DNA of 64,000 bases, from positions 1 through 64,000 of the forward strand of contig CACIOP010000005.1 in the NCBI GenBank assembly GCA_902588315.1. The letters run 5' to 3'. The stretch's first letter is position 1. Every line of letters begins with the position of its first letter. Position numbers and translations under genes: made by a program. This document shows positions 1 to 8,253 of the stretch, piece by piece. The stretch is from an uncultured Pelagibacteraceae bacterium (GTDB lineage: Bacteria; Pseudomonadota; Alphaproteobacteria; Pelagibacterales; Pelagibacteraceae). The notes beneath the pieces are model-generated. The model saw nothing but the letters and a program-made list of their open reading frames with translations. It was not told the DNA's origin and made no database searches.

Positions 1-254
1 CTTCAATAGCTGCAAGTGCAATAACCATTTATAAAGGAAAAGAATTTGATGAGTGGAATGGCGAAGCGCTCATTACTTCTTTAAAAGATAAATCATTAAG
101 AAAATTAAACTTTCAAAATTCATCTAACATTCAAGAAACAATTATTTTCAAAGATAAAATTGGAAGAATAAGAGATATACAAGTTCATCCTGTTAATGGA
201 AAAATATATTTTCTTGCGGGAAATAGCTTATGGTTAATGGAGAAAAAAAAATAA
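1..254 (+). CDS. PQQ-dependent sugar dehydrogenase, C-terminal fragment
   Basis: Partial gene cut by the window edge. The frame beginning at base 3 is open to the TAA at 252-254 and gives about 83 residues. The stretch around ITIYKGKEFDEWNGEALITS followed by LKDKSLRKL resembles the last beta-propeller blades of soluble aldose/glucose-sorbosone dehydrogenases (GSDH family, YliI-like), which oxidise sugars with PQQ in the periplasm. The end of these proteins usually carries RIRDIQVHPVNGKIYFL-type residues, as here. Catalytic residues and signal peptide lie outside the window. The next gene starts one base after the stop, so the two are probably cotranscribed. Substrate cannot be told from this fragment. 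Confidence 0.75.
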   Translation, partial: SIAASAITIYKGKEFDEWNGEALITSLKDKSLRKLNFQNSSNIQETIIFKDKIGRIRDIQVHPVNGKIYFLAGNSLWLMEKKK

Positions 255-255
255 T

Positions 256-1239
256 ATGAAAGAAAGACCTTATCATCATTTGCCTGATGGTACTTTCAGG
301 AATCCAAAAGGATCCCCGGTAATAATATCTAGGTCAGGAAAATTTTCTTATAGAATTTTCAGTAAATTGAGAAAAAAAGTTGATTTAACTTATCCAAAAG
401 AACATGTTATTGAAAAACAAAAAGTATTAGCTGATTTAGAAAAATATAAAGACAATGATTATATTGCTTGGATAGGTCATGCAACATATCTTATAAAATT
501 AGGTGCAACTACAATTATAACAGATCCTGTATTTTCAAAGAATGCTGGACCACTAATCTTTGGTCCAAAAAGATTTACTAATCCTGCAATAAAATTAAAT
601 GAGATACCTAAAACGGATATATTTTTACTCACTCATAATCATTACGATCATCAGGACATGTCAACAATTAGAAATTTTCCTTTTAAAAGTGCTAAAGTAT
701 TAGCACCACTAAATCTTGGTAAATATTTTAAAGGATATAAAGATGTAAATGAAATGGATTGGTATGATCAAATAATTATAAATGAGGATTTGAAAATTTC
801 TTTACTTCCTGCAGTTCATTGGTCAAAGAGAAGTTTAACAGACACTAATAAAACTTTGTGGGGTAATTTTTTAATAGAACATAAAAATAAAAAAATTTTA
901 TTTGCATGTGACACTGGATATGGGAAAGTCTACAAAGAACTAGGTGAAAAATATGGTCCTATAGATCTGACAATGATTAATATTGGGGCTTATAATTTCA
1001 AACCAATGTTTGATAAAACTATTTATCATACTACACCAGAAGAAGCCCTGAATGTTGCACAAGACCTAAAAAGTAAAAAAGTGTTAGGGATGCATTGGGG
1101 AACGTTTGTTTTGTCATTAGAACCGATTATGGAACCCCCAATTAGATTTAAAAATAGTGCTGAAAAATATGGTTTTAATAGAGAAGATGCAATTATTTTT
1201 AAAATTGGAGAAGTTAGTCCTCTAGATAAATTATTATAG
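256..1239 (+). CDS. MBL-fold metal-dependent hydrolase (NAPE-PLD / UlaG-like)
   Basis: A 327-residue metallo-beta-lactamase-fold protein. The metal-binding set is visible: HNHYDH (H127, H129, D131, H132), H188, D219 in ACDTGYG, and H280 in GMHWGTF. The N-terminal WIGHATYLIKL and TDPVF stretches are typical of the branch containing N-acylphosphatidylethanolamine phospholipase D and UlaG-like lactonases. No signal peptide is seen, so it is probably cytosolic. It starts one base after the sugar dehydrogenase stop, and its last 6 bases overlap the convergent transporter gene. Family is certain from motifs; substrate (phospholipid, lactone or other phosphodiester) is not. Confidence 0.85.
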   Translation: MKERPYHHLPDGTFRNPKGSPVIISRSGKFSYRIFSKLRKKVDLTYPKEHVIEKQKVLADLEKYKDNDYIAWIGHATYLIKLGATTIITDPVFSKNAGPLIFGPKRFTNPAIKLNEIPKTDIFLLTHNHYDHQDMSTIRNFPFKSAKVLAPLNLGKYFKGYKDVNEMDWYDQIIINEDLKISLLPAVHWSKRSLTDTNKTLWGNFLIEHKNKKILFACDTGYGKVYKELGEKYGPIDLTMINIGAYNFKPMFDKTIYHTTPEEALNVAQDLKSKKVLGMHWGTFVLSLEPIMEPPIRFKNSAEKYGFNREDAIIFKIGEVSPLDKLL

Positions 1240-2160
1240 AGTTAAATACTTAATAGCAAAAAATATAGTCCCTATAGAAGCAATAGTAGAGACAAAAATT
1301 GCTTTAATTATATTTTCGGGACTTACATTATAAGCGGCACATAAAACTATAGAAGTAACTCCACAAGGCGCAACACTCACAAAGAAAGCACCTGGTATTT
1401 CAGCTGGCAATCCTGCATTAAAAAACACTAATCCAATTAACAATAAAATTATTGGGGAAATAACTAATTTTAAAACTGAAATAGATACGGATAATTTGTT
1501 AATTACATTTTTAGTATAAAATGAAAGAGTTATGCCAATTGCAAACAATCCAACTGGAGAAACACATGCTGCAAGTTTAGACAAAGTGTATTCAATCGGT
1601 GTTTGATCAATATTAAAATTTAATAATAAAAATAATAGACCTATAATTATTGAAAGTATAAATGGGTTTAAAAATAAATTTTTAATAAAATTAAATAAAT
1701 TTACATTTTTTTTTGTAGAAAATTCGAGAAAAAAAGCAATTACAGATAATAAAATTATCCCATCCATTAATATGATACTTGCAACTTGTGTAATTACATT
1801 TTGTTGAAAATAAATTTCTGTTATTGGTAAGAGCAAAGTTACATGGTTTGATAATGCAACTGTTAAAGCCCAAATAATTGACTCTGGGATTGATCTTTTA
1901 AAATATTTTGAAGTAATTAAGTAGGCGATAATTCCACATATCGACTGCATAATTAAATAAGAGAAAATTTGTTTGAAATCTACTTGTCCAATTTCATTTT
2001 GTGCTATTAGCTTAATTATCAATGCCGGAACTGCAATATAGAACAAGAAAAGATTTAAAATTTTAGCATGACTAAGGTCTAAGACCTTCAACTTACCAAA
2101 AACAAAACCTAAAAAAGTAATAAATATAAATGGAGTTAGTCCTAAAAAAATTGTGAACAT
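1234..2160 (-). CDS. AEC family transporter
   Basis: A 308-residue very hydrophobic protein with about ten membrane segments in two halves, consistent with the auxin efflux carrier / malonate permease family (MleP, MdcF). The conserved FGKLKVLD near residue 25 and the AIGITLSFY-like and APCGVTSIVL stretches in the second half fit this family. Members carry small carboxylates across the inner membrane. It is the last gene of a minus-strand run and sits 3 bases after a TauD-type dioxygenase and two genes after a haloacid dehalogenase-like hydrolase, which suggests an organic acid or halo-acid substrate. That link is inferred from context only. Confidence 0.85.
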   Translation of the reverse strand: MFTIFLGLTPFIFITFLGFVFGKLKVLDLSHAKILNLFLFYIAVPALIIKLIAQNEIGQVDFKQIFSYLIMQSICGIIAYLITSKYFKRSIPESIIWALTVALSNHVTLLLPITEIYFQQNVITQVASIILMDGIILLSVIAFFLEFSTKKNVNLFNFIKNLFLNPFILSIIIGLLFLLLNFNIDQTPIEYTLSKLAACVSPVGLFAIGITLSFYTKNVINKLSVSISVLKLVISPIILLLIGLVFFNAGLPAEIPGAFFVSVAPCGVTSIVLCAAYNVSPENIIKAIFVSTIASIGTIFFAIKYLTL

Positions 2161-2163
2161 AAA

Positions 2164-2955
2164 TTATTTGATTGTTATTCTATGCATTATTCTATTTCCT
2201 TTGAAAGCTGTTGCTTGATGAAGCATAGATCTATTATCCCATATAGCCAATTGATTTTTTTCCCAAGGCAATGAAAATTGAAACTTCTTCTTAATTTGAT
2301 GGTTAAATAAAAATTTTTTTAACTTTTCTTGATTTTTTATCTTTGAGCTAAAACCAACAAAATGTCCTGGACTGCAATAAATAGAATAATTTGTGCTGAT
2401 TTTCCTAATTATTTTATGTGAAGATTTAAGCTCTTTAATTTTTTTTCCTTTTTCTTTTACTCTTTCTTTTGTTGTAACCGAGATTGGACCCTCAGAGGAA
2501 TATTTACCTTTAATATTTTTAAATTTTCTTTTTATTGGACTTGGTAATTCTTTATAAGCAAGATATTGAGAACAAAATTCTGTATTAGCTTTTCCTTTTT
2601 TAGGCACAAGTTTAGAAAGTAACATTGTGTATCTTGGAGGATTTTTTGTATAAATCGAGTCAGTATGAAATTGTTCACCAAAACTTGGTCCTTTGTCAGT
2701 TAATTTTCTTTGCACCACTGTAATTTGAGGAAATTTTTTATTTAAACCTTTCAATCTTGGATAGTTGGCTAAATTTCCAAAATATTTTGCAAACTTAATG
2801 AAAAGTTTAGAAGTTAATTTTTGTCTCTTAAAATATAACATTCCATATTTATTCAGTGCTTTTTTGATTTTTGAAATATCTTTATTTGAAATATCTTTTA
2901 AATTTACAATTATTTCTGCTCCAATATTTTTTTTATTTGGAATTATTTTAAACAT
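2164..2955 (-). CDS. TauD/TfdA family 2-oxoglutarate-dependent dioxygenase
   Basis: A 263-residue Fe(II)/2-oxoglutarate dioxygenase. The iron facial triad is visible: H97 and D99 in FHTDS, and H246 in WDNRSMLH. The 2-oxoglutarate Arg corresponds to R255 in GNRIMHR, and R259 matches the position that binds the substrate acid group in TauD. The family hydroxylates taurine, 2,4-D, carnitine precursors and related compounds. Its start overlaps the upstream hydrolase gene by 8 bases and the transporter follows 3 bases later, so the three probably form one transcript. The residue set argues for an active enzyme; substrate is unknown. Confidence 0.85.
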   Translation of the reverse strand: MFKIIPNKKNIGAEIIVNLKDISNKDISKIKKALNKYGMLYFKRQKLTSKLFIKFAKYFGNLANYPRLKGLNKKFPQITVVQRKLTDKGPSFGEQFHTDSIYTKNPPRYTMLLSKLVPKKGKANTEFCSQYLAYKELPSPIKRKFKNIKGKYSSEGPISVTTKERVKEKGKKIKELKSSHKIIRKISTNYSIYCSPGHFVGFSSKIKNQEKLKKFLFNHQIKKKFQFSLPWEKNQLAIWDNRSMLHQATAFKGNRIMHRITIK

Positions 2956-3820
2956 TCTTTAGAAAAAACTTTTTTAGGTGATTTATAGTTTGTTTAGGAC
3001 TTTCCTCAGGAATGAAATGATCTGAATTAATTTCTGCACCATAGATTTTTTTATTTGTATATTTTTGCCAAATTTTAATCGAATTAAATTGCTTTCCAAC
3101 TACTCCTTTTTTTCCCCACAAAACTTGGATAGGAATATTTAATTTTTTATTTCTATCTTTTTTATCGTGCTCTAAGTCTATAGTCGCCGAAGCTCTATAA
3201 TCTTCACATGTTGCATGAATTCTTTTATTTTGTTTAAATGCTCTAAAATATTCATCTTCAACTCTTCCAATCGCACGTTTAGATGACCTATTAAACCGAC
3301 TATGTAGCCATCTTTTAGGGTCTGCCATTATCATTTTCTCCGGCAAAGGTGCAGGCTGTATTAAATAAAACCAATGAAAATATCCTTTTGCAAATTTCAT
3401 ATCTGTATGTTCGTACATATCAAGAGTTGGACAAATATCTAATACACTTAAAGCCATAATTTTATTTCTATAATCTCTTGCCATTCTGTGTGCAACTCTT
3501 CCGCCCCTGTCATGTCCAGCAACAAAAAATTTTTTAAAATTTAATTTATTCATCAACTGAACCATATCTTTTGCCATTTCTCTTTTAGAATAATTTTTAT
3601 GATTATTTCCACCAGGCAAAACCAAACTGTCCCCATATCCTCTTAGATCTGCAACTATTACTGTGAAATATTTACTAAGTTCAGGGGCAGTCTTGTGCCA
3701 CATTACATGTGATTGTGGATATCCGTGAAGTAGCAATAATGGAGGACCATTACCTTTAAATCGACAAAATATTTTACCCTTGTCTACCTTAACAAATTTT
3801 TTTTTAAAACCATTAAACAT
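2948..3820 (-). CDS. Alpha/beta hydrolase, fluoroacetate (haloacetate) dehalogenase-like
   Basis: A 290-residue alpha/beta hydrolase. The nucleophile elbow GHDRGGR carries Asp (D104) instead of Ser, as in haloalkane and haloacetate dehalogenases and epoxide hydrolases. R105 and R108 match the carboxylate-binding arginines of fluoroacetate dehalogenase. D128 (LDICP) and H268 (SDHF) complete a triad, and H149-W150 plus a Tyr in CEDYRA (Y208) match that enzyme's halide pocket. The oxyanion motif is HGYPQ near residue 32. Family knowledge: these enzymes hydrolyse haloacetates to glycolate. An epoxide hydrolase would normally carry lid tyrosines instead. It overlaps the downstream dioxygenase by 8 bases. 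No signal peptide. Confidence 0.82.
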   Translation of the reverse strand: MFNGFKKKFVKVDKGKIFCRFKGNGPPLLLLHGYPQSHVMWHKTAPELSKYFTVIVADLRGYGDSLVLPGGNNHKNYSKREMAKDMVQLMNKLNFKKFFVAGHDRGGRVAHRMARDYRNKIMALSVLDICPTLDMYEHTDMKFAKGYFHWFYLIQPAPLPEKMIMADPKRWLHSRFNRSSKRAIGRVEDEYFRAFKQNKRIHATCEDYRASATIDLEHDKKDRNKKLNIPIQVLWGKKGVVGKQFNSIKIWQKYTNKKIYGAEINSDHFIPEESPKQTINHLKKFFLKNV

Positions 3821-3831
3821 GATTAAACTAT

Positions 3832-4107
3832 TTAGTTATTTAATAGTTTATTTTTTGCCTTTTCAAATTCCTCTTGAGAAATAATTCCTTTTTCTTTTAA
3901 ATCATTCAATTTAGTAAGTTCATCACTTAAATTGCTACTTTGTTCACCAGAAGTCTCGCTTGTCTCTCCGCCCTCACTTTCTGCTTCCTCTTTCTCAGCT
4001 CTATTAGCTTCCTTAGACTTAAAACCATTCATAATTGCCATTCCACCTAAGTATAAAACATAAGCCATAATAGGAATAACCAATCCAAAAAAAATTATTT
4101 TTTCCAT
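3832..4107 (-). CDS. Small membrane protein with C-terminal SHOCT domain
   Basis: A 91-residue protein with one N-terminal membrane segment (residues about 4-26), an acidic Ser/Glu-rich linker, and a C-terminal helix-turn-helix of the SHOCT type (LNDLKEKGIISQEEFEKAKNKLL). SHOCT modules are short oligomerisation motifs often found at the ends of membrane or secreted proteins; no enzymatic activity is expected. It lies 11 bases upstream of the dehalogenase-like gene and 3 bases after another small membrane protein on the same strand. The domain call is good; the role is unknown. Confidence 0.7.
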   Translation of the reverse strand: MEKIIFFGLVIPIMAYVLYLGGMAIMNGFKSKEANRAEKEEAESEGGETSETSGEQSSNLSDELTKLNDLKEKGIISQEEFEKAKNKLLNN

Positions 4108-4110
4108 AAT

Positions 4111-4314
4111 TTAATCTTCATCTTCTTCACGCCAGTTTTTTTCATACATTAAATATGCAGCGTATATTACTGATACAGTACCTACAATCATACCATAATC
4201 AAAACCAGTTTGCTTGTCATGCAAATACCAACCTAATTGTGTTGCCCCAATAGGTGGAACTGTAAGAAGCAAAAAAATTATACCAAATCTGTATGGTCGT
4301 TTAGGTTTTTTCAT
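4111..4314 (-). CDS. Small two-helix membrane protein, unknown function
   Basis: A 67-residue protein with a basic N-terminus, two predicted membrane helices (about residues 10-30 and 40-58) and an acidic tail ending EEDED. I do not recognise a family. It is directly followed, 3 bases on, by the SHOCT-domain gene on the same strand, and folD lies 38 bases upstream. The tight packing and a proper ATG support it as a real gene. The opposite topology charges (basic start, acidic end) fit a hairpin in the inner membrane. Confidence 0.6.
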   Translation of the reverse strand: MKKPKRPYRFGIIFLLLTVPPIGATQLGWYLHDKQTGFDYGMIVGTVSVIYAAYLMYEKNWREEDED

Positions 4315-4352
4315 CCTAATAAATTAACAGATTACAGCTTATGGTTTAATTA

Positions 4353-5198
4353 TTAAATTTGCGATCTTTTGAAACAGTCGATCGTATTTTTAAGCAAACA
4401 AGCAATGGTCATTGGACCTACACCGCCTGGAACTGGTGTAAGTGCTTTTGCATTTTTTGAAACTTCATCAAAATGAACATCACCAACTATACCGTTATCA
4501 GTTTTATTTATACCAACATCAATAACAATAGCATCTTTCTTAACCCAATCTCCTTTAACAAGTTCGGGTATACCTACAGCTGCAACAATTATATCTGCCT
4601 CTAAACATTCAGCTTTTAAATCTTTAGTTTTTGAATGTGTTATAGTTACGGTACAATTTTCTTTCAAAAGAAGTTGTGTCATTGGTTTACCATTTAAATT
4701 TGATCTACCCACAACTACAGCTTTTTTACCACTTAAATTAGGTTCAATTTTTTTTATCAACAAATAACATCCAAGCGGAGTACAAGGTATCGAACTTTCA
4801 TAACCAGATGAAAGATTACCTACATTCATTGGATGAAATCCATCTACGTCTTTTGAGGGATCAATAGCTTCTATGACCTTCTGCTTGTCAATATGCTTAG
4901 GTAAAGGAAGTTGAACTAAAATTCCCGAAACAGTTTCATCACTGTTTAGTTCTTGAATTTTTTCTAGAACAGTCTTCTCTTCAACTGAATCTGGATATTT
5001 AATTACTTCAGATTTTAATCCCACCTCATTTGCTGACTTCTCTTTATTTCTTACATAAATCTGACTAGGTGTTAAATCACCAATCAGTATTACTGTTAAA
5101 CCTGGTACTTTATTATGTTTTGATTTTAGCTCTGCAACTTCTTCCTTTAACTTTGCTCTTAATTCTGCCGCTGCTTTTTTTCCATCAATTAAAATCAT
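4353..5198 (-). CDS. folD: Bifunctional methylenetetrahydrofolate dehydrogenase / cyclohydrolase FolD
   Basis: A 281-residue FolD, the usual length. It interconverts 5,10-methylene-THF and 10-formyl-THF in the cytosol, supplying C1 units for purines and formyl-Met. Visible signatures are YVRNKEKSANEVG with the catalytic Lys near residue 54, VQLPLPKHID, DVDGFHP, the nucleotide-binding VVVGRSNLNGKPM, and PVPGGVGPMT near the C-terminus. It lies between yggT (9 bases upstream) and a small membrane protein downstream, all on the minus strand. purH, which consumes 10-formyl-THF, is elsewhere in this window. Confidence 0.97.
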   Translation of the reverse strand: MILIDGKKAAAELRAKLKEEVAELKSKHNKVPGLTVILIGDLTPSQIYVRNKEKSANEVGLKSEVIKYPDSVEEKTVLEKIQELNSDETVSGILVQLPLPKHIDKQKVIEAIDPSKDVDGFHPMNVGNLSSGYESSIPCTPLGCYLLIKKIEPNLSGKKAVVVGRSNLNGKPMTQLLLKENCTVTITHSKTKDLKAECLEADIIVAAVGIPELVKGDWVKKDAIVIDVGINKTDNGIVGDVHFDEVSKNAKALTPVPGGVGPMTIACLLKNTIDCFKRSQI

Positions 5199-5207
5199 AT
5201 TTCTCTC

Positions 5208-5498
5208 TTAAAAAATCATTGGTGCAATGTACAGCTTCATACACATTTCGATAAACCAAATCAATAAAAGAAGAATAATTGGAGAAATATCTAGTGAACC
5301 TAAATTTGGTAAAAAACGTCTAATTTTATTCAGAAAAGGCTCAGTTAATTTGTAACTTAACTCTAAAATTGCATACACAAACCTATTTTGAGTATTAAGA
5401 ACGTTAAAAGCTATTAACCAACTTACAATAACATTGGCGATTACAACATAAGAGTACAATTTTAAAATTTGTAAAACTAAATAAAAAATAGCTATCAT
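5208..5498 (-). CDS. yggT: YggT family membrane protein
   Basis: A 96-residue membrane protein with two hydrophobic segments and the family pattern ANVIVSWLIAF, then TEPFLNKIRRFLPNLGSLDISP, which closely matches the YggT/Ycf19 signature (LTEP-L-PIRR-IP-DLSP). YggT proteins are inner-membrane proteins linked to osmotic tolerance and, in plastids and cyanobacteria, to cytochrome or division-related organisation. Its start overlaps the mscS-type gene by 4 bases, which fits an osmotic-stress pairing. A second, more divergent YggT-like gene is at 14749. Confidence 0.88.
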   Translation of the reverse strand: MIAIFYLVLQILKLYSYVVIANVIVSWLIAFNVLNTQNRFVYAILELSYKLTEPFLNKIRRFLPNLGSLDISPIILLLLIWFIEMCMKLYIAPMIF

Positions 5499-6580
5499 TT
5501 TTTCTCAACATAAATCGACTGACTTGGGAAAGCAAATGAAGCACCGTTTTTTTCAACAATTTCTTTGATCGCAATTGCTAATTTTTCTTTAACATCTAAC
5601 CAATTATTCCAACTTCCTGTTTTTGTAAAGCATCTTACATACATATCTATTGAACTATCAGAAAATTTATCAACTCTTACCGCAACACCAATTGAGGTAT
5701 TATAATCTTCGCTTGAATTAATATGACTTTCGATTTCATCTCTAATTTTTTTTAACTGATCTACCGTAGTGTCATATTGAAGTGTAATAATCCAACTGAT
5801 TAACCAATTTGAAGTTTCACTTACATTTACAACTGCGTTTTCGGCAAATTGAAAATTTGGAATAATAGCAAGAGATTTATCAAACTTTCTAATTGTTGTT
5901 GATCTAAATCCAATCTTTTCTACTACACCTTCAATAATACCCTCGACAGCTATCCAGTCTCCAATTTTAAATCTCTTTTCAACTAAAACTAAAATTCCCG
6001 ATATTAAATTTTTGAATAAATCTTGTGCCCCTAATGCTACAGCAACACCAAACAATCCAAGACCTGCAATGATTGGACCTATTTTAATTCCCCACAATTC
6101 TAAAACTGCTGCTAAACCTAAAATAAAAATTAATATTTTTAACGATTTAATTATCCAGCCAATAAGTTCTCTTGTTAACAATTTGTCTAAACCACTAAGT
6201 ATGTATGAGATTGGTTCTATGATTTGGTGAATTACCCAAAAAATTAAAATAGTGATCAACGTTCTGTTAATTGTATCTACCACTTCCCTTCCTTCTAGTG
6301 AGAAGGTCATGTAGTAACTTGCAATAAAAAATCCTAATACAATTGGTAAAAATCTTGCTGGACCTACAAGTGATTGAACAAAAGTATCATCTAATTTATT
6401 CGTTGTTCTTTTCGAGATAATTTCTAATTTTTTAATAACTAATTTACTTATTAGACCTCTAAAAATTAAAAATAGTAAAAATATTCCAATACCAATTAAG
6501 ATTTGAAAGATATCAACACCAAGAATTCCTTTATTCCATACTGACAAAAATATCTCCGAAAAATTATTAATTAATTCCAT
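5495..6580 (-). CDS. mscS: MscS family mechanosensitive ion channel
   Basis: A 361-residue MscS-type channel that opens on membrane tension and releases solutes on hypo-osmotic shock. After four to five membrane segments comes the pore helix and beta domain: GLGLFGVAVALGAQDLFKNLISG and KRFKIGDWIAVEGIIEGVVEKIGFRST, with the soluble cage domain after that. The length is slightly above E. coli MscS (286). It overlaps yggT by 4 bases and follows hemD by 2 bases on the minus strand. The pore helix retains the small Gly/Ala spacing expected of a working channel. Confidence 0.93.
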   Translation of the reverse strand: MELINNFSEIFLSVWNKGILGVDIFQILIGIGIFLLFLIFRGLISKLVIKKLEIISKRTTNKLDDTFVQSLVGPARFLPIVLGFFIASYYMTFSLEGREVVDTINRTLITILIFWVIHQIIEPISYILSGLDKLLTRELIGWIIKSLKILIFILGLAAVLELWGIKIGPIIAGLGLFGVAVALGAQDLFKNLISGILVLVEKRFKIGDWIAVEGIIEGVVEKIGFRSTTIRKFDKSLAIIPNFQFAENAVVNVSETSNWLISWIITLQYDTTVDQLKKIRDEIESHINSSEDYNTSIGVAVRVDKFSDSSIDMYVRCFTKTGSWNNWLDVKEKLAIAIKEIVEKNGASFAFPSQSIYVEKK

Positions 6581-6582
6581 TT

Positions 6583-7281
6583 CTAAATTTTATATAACAA
6601 AAACTCTTCTTCTCCAGGATTAAAAAGAAAAATCTTTTTCCATTTGATTTCGTTCAGTATTGACGAGGTTTTTTCGCCTATACACATCAAATTTGTATTC
6701 ATCCATAAATTTTCGGTTTGGTAAATCTTTATGAAATTTAAGAAACTTGACGCACTATTTTGAGAGTAAACATAGACTATATCAGGCATATTTAATTTTA
6801 ATTCATTAACAAATTTCTCATCAAATTTTTGATTATGATCTACTCTGTAATTAATAATTCTTTTTATGTTAAAACCTTCGCTTAATAACTGTTGATCTAA
6901 ATCAACCGATATTGTTTCACCACTAACGTAAAGTAGTTCTTTATTTTTGGATTCATAACTTTGTATAATTAACTCCTTTAAGTTCGTAACATTTCCTTCA
7001 GCCGCAATTGTATTTTGAAAACCAACACTTCTTGCTTTATTTTCTGTAGCATTTCCAACACAAAAGCATTTAATATTTTTATCTAATTTTACTGTATTTA
7101 AAAATTTTACTGCATTTGCACTAGTAAAAACAATTCCACCATATTCAGAAAAGTTAATTTCTTCATAATTAACCTTTTCAATTCTTATTAATGGAAGATG
7201 AGAAACTTGATGTCCTAATGATTGAAATTTTAATATCATTTCAGAACAATCCTGCAGTGGTCTAGTTAATAAAATATGCAT
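6583..7281 (-). CDS. hemD: Uroporphyrinogen-III synthase HemD
   Basis: A 232-residue HemD, the cytosolic enzyme that cyclises hydroxymethylbilane to uroporphyrinogen III with inversion of ring D. The sequence is poorly conserved as in all HemD, but the start ILLTRPLQDC, the middle GGIVFTSANAVKFL, and the C-terminal YVYSQNSASSFL stretches match the two-domain fold. Placement 1 base after hemC, which makes its substrate, supports the call. The pair then leads into mscS. The rest of the pathway here, hemE-hemH-hemJ, is at 37-39.5 kb. Confidence 0.9.
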   Translation of the reverse strand: MHILLTRPLQDCSEMILKFQSLGHQVSHLPLIRIEKVNYEEINFSEYGGIVFTSANAVKFLNTVKLDKNIKCFCVGNATENKARSVGFQNTIAAEGNVTNLKELIIQSYESKNKELLYVSGETISVDLDQQLLSEGFNIKRIINYRVDHNQKFDEKFVNELKLNMPDIVYVYSQNSASSFLNFIKIYQTENLWMNTNLMCIGEKTSSILNEIKWKKIFLFNPGEEEFLLYKI

Positions 7282-7282
7282 A

Positions 7283-8200
7283 TTATCTTTTATATGAATT
7301 ATTTGATTTTGTTTTTAAAAGTATTCCAATCTCTTTACCAATTTCTTTAAACTCACTCAAATTACCAACTTTTTTTTCATAAAACCTTTGTTTACCATCT
7401 AAAGAAAAAAGTTCAGCCTCTACCGTAATTTTGTCTCCATCAACCACTGAATGAGCACCAATTGCTGTTTCACAATCTCCATCTAAAACTTTTAAAATAT
7501 TTCTCTCAAGGTGAGCTCTTTTGTGTGTTTCCTCATGATTAATTTTGTTTAAAATAGAAATTGTCTCATCATCATTCTCCCTGCACTGAAGAGCAATTAC
7601 GCCTTGTCCTACACTAGGAATTATTTTTTCAGCTGAAAAAATTTCTGAGATTTCATTTTCAAATTTTAAAAATTTGATACCAGCATAAGACAAAATAATT
7701 GCATCATACATCCCTTCATTCAATTTTCTAATTCTAGTATCTACATTTCCTCTAATTAGTTTACAGTTCAAATCTTGTCTGATTTTTTTTATTTGAAATT
7801 CTCTTCTGTATGATGAGGTACCAACAATTGAGTTTTGATCTAAATCTTTAAGTTTTTTTTTGTTCTTTGTAATTAAAATTTCTCTAGGGTCATTTCTTTT
7901 AAGAAAAGAATCTGTCCTTAATCCTTCTGTTTCATTAGCAGGCATATCTTTCAGTGCATGGACTGCAATATCAATATTTTTTAATTGAAGTTCTTTTTCA
8001 ATATTGCTTGAAAACAAACCTTTGCCACCAAGCTCAGATAATCTTATATCCTGTACTTCGTCACCTTTAGTTGTAATTGATTTAATTAAGATATCTTCAT
8101 TACTAAGATCCGTATTTTCAATAATCTTATCTTTAGCTTGTTGAGCGTAAAGTAAGGCAAGCTTGCTACCCCTAGATCCAATTATTATTTTTTTTCTCAT
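7283..8200 (-). CDS. hemC: Porphobilinogen deaminase (hydroxymethylbilane synthase) HemC
   Basis: A 305-residue HemC that polymerises four porphobilinogens to hydroxymethylbilane using a covalently bound dipyrromethane cofactor. Signatures: IIGSRGSKLALLYAQ at the N-terminus, HALKDMPA, GTSSYRRE, LIRGNVDTRIRKL, and the cofactor-Cys loop LDGDCETAIGAHS near residue 240. Length is normal. It is divergent from tsaD with a gap of about 53 bases, an arrangement common in alphaproteobacteria, and hemD follows at once. Confidence 0.97.
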   Translation of the reverse strand: MRKKIIIGSRGSKLALLYAQQAKDKIIENTDLSNEDILIKSITTKGDEVQDIRLSELGGKGLFSSNIEKELQLKNIDIAVHALKDMPANETEGLRTDSFLKRNDPREILITKNKKKLKDLDQNSIVGTSSYRREFQIKKIRQDLNCKLIRGNVDTRIRKLNEGMYDAIILSYAGIKFLKFENEISEIFSAEKIIPSVGQGVIALQCRENDDETISILNKINHEETHKRAHLERNILKVLDGDCETAIGAHSVVDGDKITVEAELFSLDGKQRFYEKKVGNLSEFKEIGKEIGILLKTKSNNSYKR

Positions 8201-8253
8201 AAAAATTATTTCTTACTTGTATAAAGATTGTACAATTATTAAAAACTATTTGA

